From Polynucleobacter corsicus (GTDB lineage: Bacteria; Pseudomonadota; Gammaproteobacteria; Burkholderiales; Burkholderiaceae), in contig NZ_CP061314.1 in the NCBI RefSeq assembly GCF_018688255.1, forward strand, positions 1,550,001 through 1,614,000: a stretch of DNA of 64,000 nt, read 5' to 3'. Positions 61,798 through 64,000 of this stretch are shown one piece after another. The notes beneath the pieces were generated by a model that did not search any database, was not told where the DNA came from, and saw nothing but the letters and a program-made list of their open reading frames with translations. The translations under genes were made by a program, and so were the position numbers. The stretch's first letter is position 1. Each line of letters begins with the position of its first letter.

Positions 61798-61994
61798 TTA
61801 TTCTTTCCACTAGTGCTGGCTGCGATGTTTGTAGTTGATTTTTTAGAGCGGCAAGCATCAGAGCAGTACTTCACCTCATCCCAGTTTTTAGCCCAGGACT
61901 TACGCCAAGTCATTTCTTTGCCGCAGACCACACAAGTCTTACTAGGCAGAAATGATTTGTTTCCTTTAAAACCCAATTTTTCAGCTCGAGTCAT
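61794..61994 (-). CDS. DUF2256 small zinc-ribbon-like protein
   Basis: 66 residues with four cysteines C21, C24, C44 and C48 (CVVCGKEMTWRKSWAKNW, YCSDAC), a likely zinc site, and a basic tail. Members are often encoded next to photolyase or cryptochrome genes, as here. Function unknown; a small partner or regulator of the DASH protein is a reasonable guess because translation is coupled. Confidence 0.92.
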   Translation of the reverse strand: MTRAEKLGFKGNKSFLPSKTCVVCGKEMTWRKSWAKNWDEVKYCSDACRSKKSTTNIAASTSGKNK

Positions 61995-62060
61995 ACTTCC
62001 CTATTGAAAAACGAATAGACTATTCAACACATTTAAGAGCCAAGAAAAGACCAGATCGCA

Positions 62061-62963
62061 TTGAAAGCTTTTTATACCGACCACTATGTTTTACCACTTC
62101 CGCCGGGACACCGCTTTCCGATGGAAAAGTATAGTCAGCTGCGTGATTTAGTGAGTAAGCTAGCAGGGTTAGATCTAGTAGAGGCTCCCGCCGTCTCTGA
62201 TACTCAGATTCTATATGCGCATGATCCCAGTTATCTCATCAAAATCCTCTCAGGCAATTTGAGCCCTAAGGAGCAGCAAGACATTGGCTTTCCTTGGAGC
62301 GAACACATGGTGGAGCGCTCACGTCGCTCTGCTGGTGCCACCCTTGCAGCCGCTAAGGCGGCACTCAATGAGGGCTTAGCAGCCAATCTCGCTGGCGGCA
62401 CGCATCACGCTTACCGTAATAAAGGCAGTGGATTTTGCGTCTTTAATGACTCTGCGATTACAGCCCGAGCACTTCAGAAAGAAATCAATCCAAACCTAAA
62501 GGTTGCGATCATCGATTTGGATGTCCATCAGGGTAATGGCACTGCTTCTATTTTAGAAAATGACGCTTCTATATTTACCTTATCGATACATGGGGAGAAT
62601 AACTTCCCCTTTACAAAAGAGCGTAGCGATCTTGATGTTGGCCTCCCAGACAAAACGGGAGATGCGGCCTATTTAGCAGCGCTTCATCAAAGCTTAGAAA
62701 TAGTAGATACGCGCTTTAAGCCTAACTGCATTATTTACTTGGCTGGAGCCGATCCTCACGAAGGGGATCGCTTAGGAAAGCTCAGCCTGACTCAAGAAGG
62801 AATGCGACAGCGAGATGAAGCTATTTTTCAGTATGGCTTAGATCGCCAAATTCCGATTGCCTTCAGTATGGCGGGCGGATACGGCAAAGAAATTCAGTCA
62901 ACTGTGGCTATTCATTTTCAGACCATCCAAACTGCACTTCAGTTTCAGCGGCAATACGGTTGA
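62061..62963 (+). CDS. Histone-deacetylase-family amidohydrolase
   Basis: 300 residues, TTG start with weak ribosome site. Zinc-hydrolase motifs: AGGTHHAYRNKGSGFCVFND with H115/H116, IIDLDVHQGNG with zinc ligands D152 and H156, and the second aspartate in YLAGADPHEGD. Bacterial members remove acetyl or related groups from small amides or lysines. Divergent from the DUF2256-DASH pair and often seen in similar light-repair neighbourhoods. Confidence 0.9.
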   Translation: MKAFYTDHYVLPLPPGHRFPMEKYSQLRDLVSKLAGLDLVEAPAVSDTQILYAHDPSYLIKILSGNLSPKEQQDIGFPWSEHMVERSRRSAGATLAAAKAALNEGLAANLAGGTHHAYRNKGSGFCVFNDSAITARALQKEINPNLKVAIIDLDVHQGNGTASILENDASIFTLSIHGENNFPFTKERSDLDVGLPDKTGDAAYLAALHQSLEIVDTRFKPNCIIYLAGADPHEGDRLGKLSLTQEGMRQRDEAIFQYGLDRQIPIAFSMAGGYGKEIQSTVAIHFQTIQTALQFQRQYG

Positions 62964-62985
62964 ATTACCCTACAATACGCCAGCC

Positions 62986-63867
62986 ATGATTTACATTCGA
63001 ACCGCCCTATTTTTATTAGTCTTGACCAGACCACTTGCATCGTGGGCTGTAGATTTGCAACCTAACGATATTGTTGCGCCACTACCCAATAAAAATTACG
63101 TCACGGTGAGTTACCTCAATACCGAGAACAACACGCTCTATCGAAACGGTAGCATTGCATCTGGTAACCCTATTATTGATACTCAGAGCGCAATTTTTCG
63201 TGGCACCAGAACGTATGATTTTGGCAGCCTGCCAGCAGCCAGCTTTATTCAACTACCCTACGGATCCATTCAACCAGGGGGCTCACTAGGAAGCCAAGCA
63301 GGCGATGCCGGGATTGGTGATCTCACTATTGCAACAGCAATATGGCCTTATCACAACAGAGCCACCAGAACCTATCTTGGCCTAGCGGGATACCTCATTA
63401 GTCCAACTGGCAGCTATTCCAGTCAGCGAGCTTTTAATGTGGGTGAGAATCGCTTTCGGTCGGACTTGCAGATGGGCTTTCAAACGCCGATCACTTCCAA
63501 TGTGGATGGCATGATTGCGGTTGACACCATGTGGTTTGGCGGCAATAGTCAATGTGCTACTGCATGCGGCCTAACTACTGACGGATCCTTAACCCAAAAG
63601 CCACTGACCACCACTCAGTTGGGTCCAATCTACCGTATCAATCAAACCTTTACCGTAGCAGCCTCTTACTTTTATGTCGCTGGTGGTGCAATATCAATTA
63701 ACAACAACTATCAGAATAACGTTGCCAATACACAAAGATTTTTATTAAGTGGGCAAGCGCACACATCGATTGGCAGAATCTCTTTGCAATACGGACGTGA
63801 TACAGAAATTAAAAATGGCTTTGTTCAAACGCGCTTACTTGCTGTCAGGCTCATGAAAGAATTTTAA
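62986..63867 (+). CDS. Predicted outer membrane beta-barrel protein (phenol MetA-pathway family)
   Basis: 293 residues from ATG 62986; upstream in-frame codons overlap the preceding gene. Signal peptide ends near SWA (residue 21). The rest is beta-rich with alternating patterns and glycine turns (LQPNDIVAPLPNKNYVTVSYLNTE, GDAGIGDLTIATAIWPYHN), ending in the aromatic LMKEF. Matches the PF13557-type transporter family annotated with aromatic degradation; ligand unknown. 22 bp after the deacetylase-family gene. Confidence 0.85.
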   Translation: MIYIRTALFLLVLTRPLASWAVDLQPNDIVAPLPNKNYVTVSYLNTENNTLYRNGSIASGNPIIDTQSAIFRGTRTYDFGSLPAASFIQLPYGSIQPGGSLGSQAGDAGIGDLTIATAIWPYHNRATRTYLGLAGYLISPTGSYSSQRAFNVGENRFRSDLQMGFQTPITSNVDGMIAVDTMWFGGNSQCATACGLTTDGSLTQKPLTTTQLGPIYRINQTFTVAASYFYVAGGAISINNNYQNNVANTQRFLLSGQAHTSIGRISLQYGRDTEIKNGFVQTRLLAVRLMKEF

Positions 63868-63894
63868 TCACAGATTAGCGCTTACTAGCATTAC

Positions 63895-64000
63895 TCAATG
63901 CTGATTAGCTTTATAAGTAGTCCAGTATTTCTGCATTTCAATGAACAAAAATGAAGCAGACCAAGTAATTAAGATGAAGCCAGTCAGCGCTTCTACTCCA
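63895..64000 (-). CDS. C-terminal end of a membrane protein, possibly a small ion channel (cut by window edge)
   Basis: On the reverse strand, 34 in-frame codons from the window edge to TGA at 63895-63897. The peptide GVEALTGFILITWSASFLF followed by a short aromatic, basic tail (KYWTTYK) looks like the last membrane helix and tail of two-helix channel proteins in betaproteobacteria. Too short to be sure. Confidence 0.45.
   Translation of the reverse strand, partial: GVEALTGFILITWSASFLFIEMQKYWTTYKANQH

Noticed and set aside
1..64000. CRISPR array, prophage, insertion sequence or replication origin
   Set aside because: No regularly spaced repeats, transposase, phage structural genes or DnaA-box cluster were seen; only the ssrA-linked integrase relic suggests mobility.

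Overview
The window reads as chromosomal DNA of a free-living betaproteobacterium with a compact genome, most likely Polynucleobacter or a close relative in the Burkholderiaceae. The evidence is the serC-gyrA / ompA-ubiG-gph / ssrA neighbourhood, several orphan tripartite-tricarboxylate (Bug/TctC) binding proteins, a full ccmABCDEFGHI operon, very short intergenic spaces and moderate GC. The genus is inferred from gene content and was not confirmed by a search. No rRNA, tRNA, CRISPR array, plasmid function or intact phage was seen.

Layout. 1-6.5 kb is a housekeeping block: serC (its last few codons lie outside the window), gyrA, an OmpA-like peptidoglycan-binding protein, ubiG, gph and tmRNA (ssrA, tag ANDERFALAA). 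6.5-7.9 kb is a small accessory patch beside ssrA: TGGGGGTA repeats, a 29-codon relic of an integrase N-terminus, and a Fic-family AMP-transferase gene behind palindromic operators. 7.9-11.3 kb holds a sugar-acid-type dehydratase with its TctC partner and a VOC protein. 11.3-14.3 kb is an iron or heme uptake operon, tonB-hemP-receptor, with a Fur-box-like site; hemP is a 58-codon TTG-start gene.

14.3-24 kb has carboxylate-related operons built round TctC proteins: tctC-CMD-methyltransferase, and tctC-MmgE/PrpD-hydroxyacid dehydrogenase-CHR-CHR-tctC, with trhO and an ABM-domain gene between them. 23.8-29.5 kb has crcB, a DODA-type dioxygenase, two small unnamed genes, an M50 protease, a cytochrome c'/b561 pair, an MFS transporter and a hydroxyacyl-CoA dehydrogenase-like gene. 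29.5-35.7 kb is a catabolic and uptake unit: hydroxyacid dehydrogenase, DapA-like lyase, TAXI binding protein and fused TRAP permease, facing an enolase-superfamily dehydratase. 35.8-44 kb holds an M23 peptidase, UspA, DUF2177, SulP, a 2OG-Fe dioxygenase/MFS pair, a membrane-anchored TAXI protein and an SDR.

44-51 kb is the cytochrome c maturation operon behind a good sigma70-type promoter. 51-55 kb has a metallo-beta-lactamase-fold hydrolase, a leaderless type-3 binding-protein homologue and TctC in one operon, then a quinone oxidoreductase and DUF2452. 55.4-63.9 kb is the most distinctive region. It holds two different photolyases (an Fe-S PhrB-type with all four cysteines and a cryptochrome DASH) packed among small uncharacterised families: TIGR03643/DUF2805, DCC/DUF393, chalcone-isomerase-like, DUF3833, DUF2237 and DUF2256. 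An SDR, a histidine phosphatase, a histone-deacetylase-family amidohydrolase and a predicted outer-membrane protein are also there. I read this as a light/UV-damage gene neighbourhood in which most companions have no known function.
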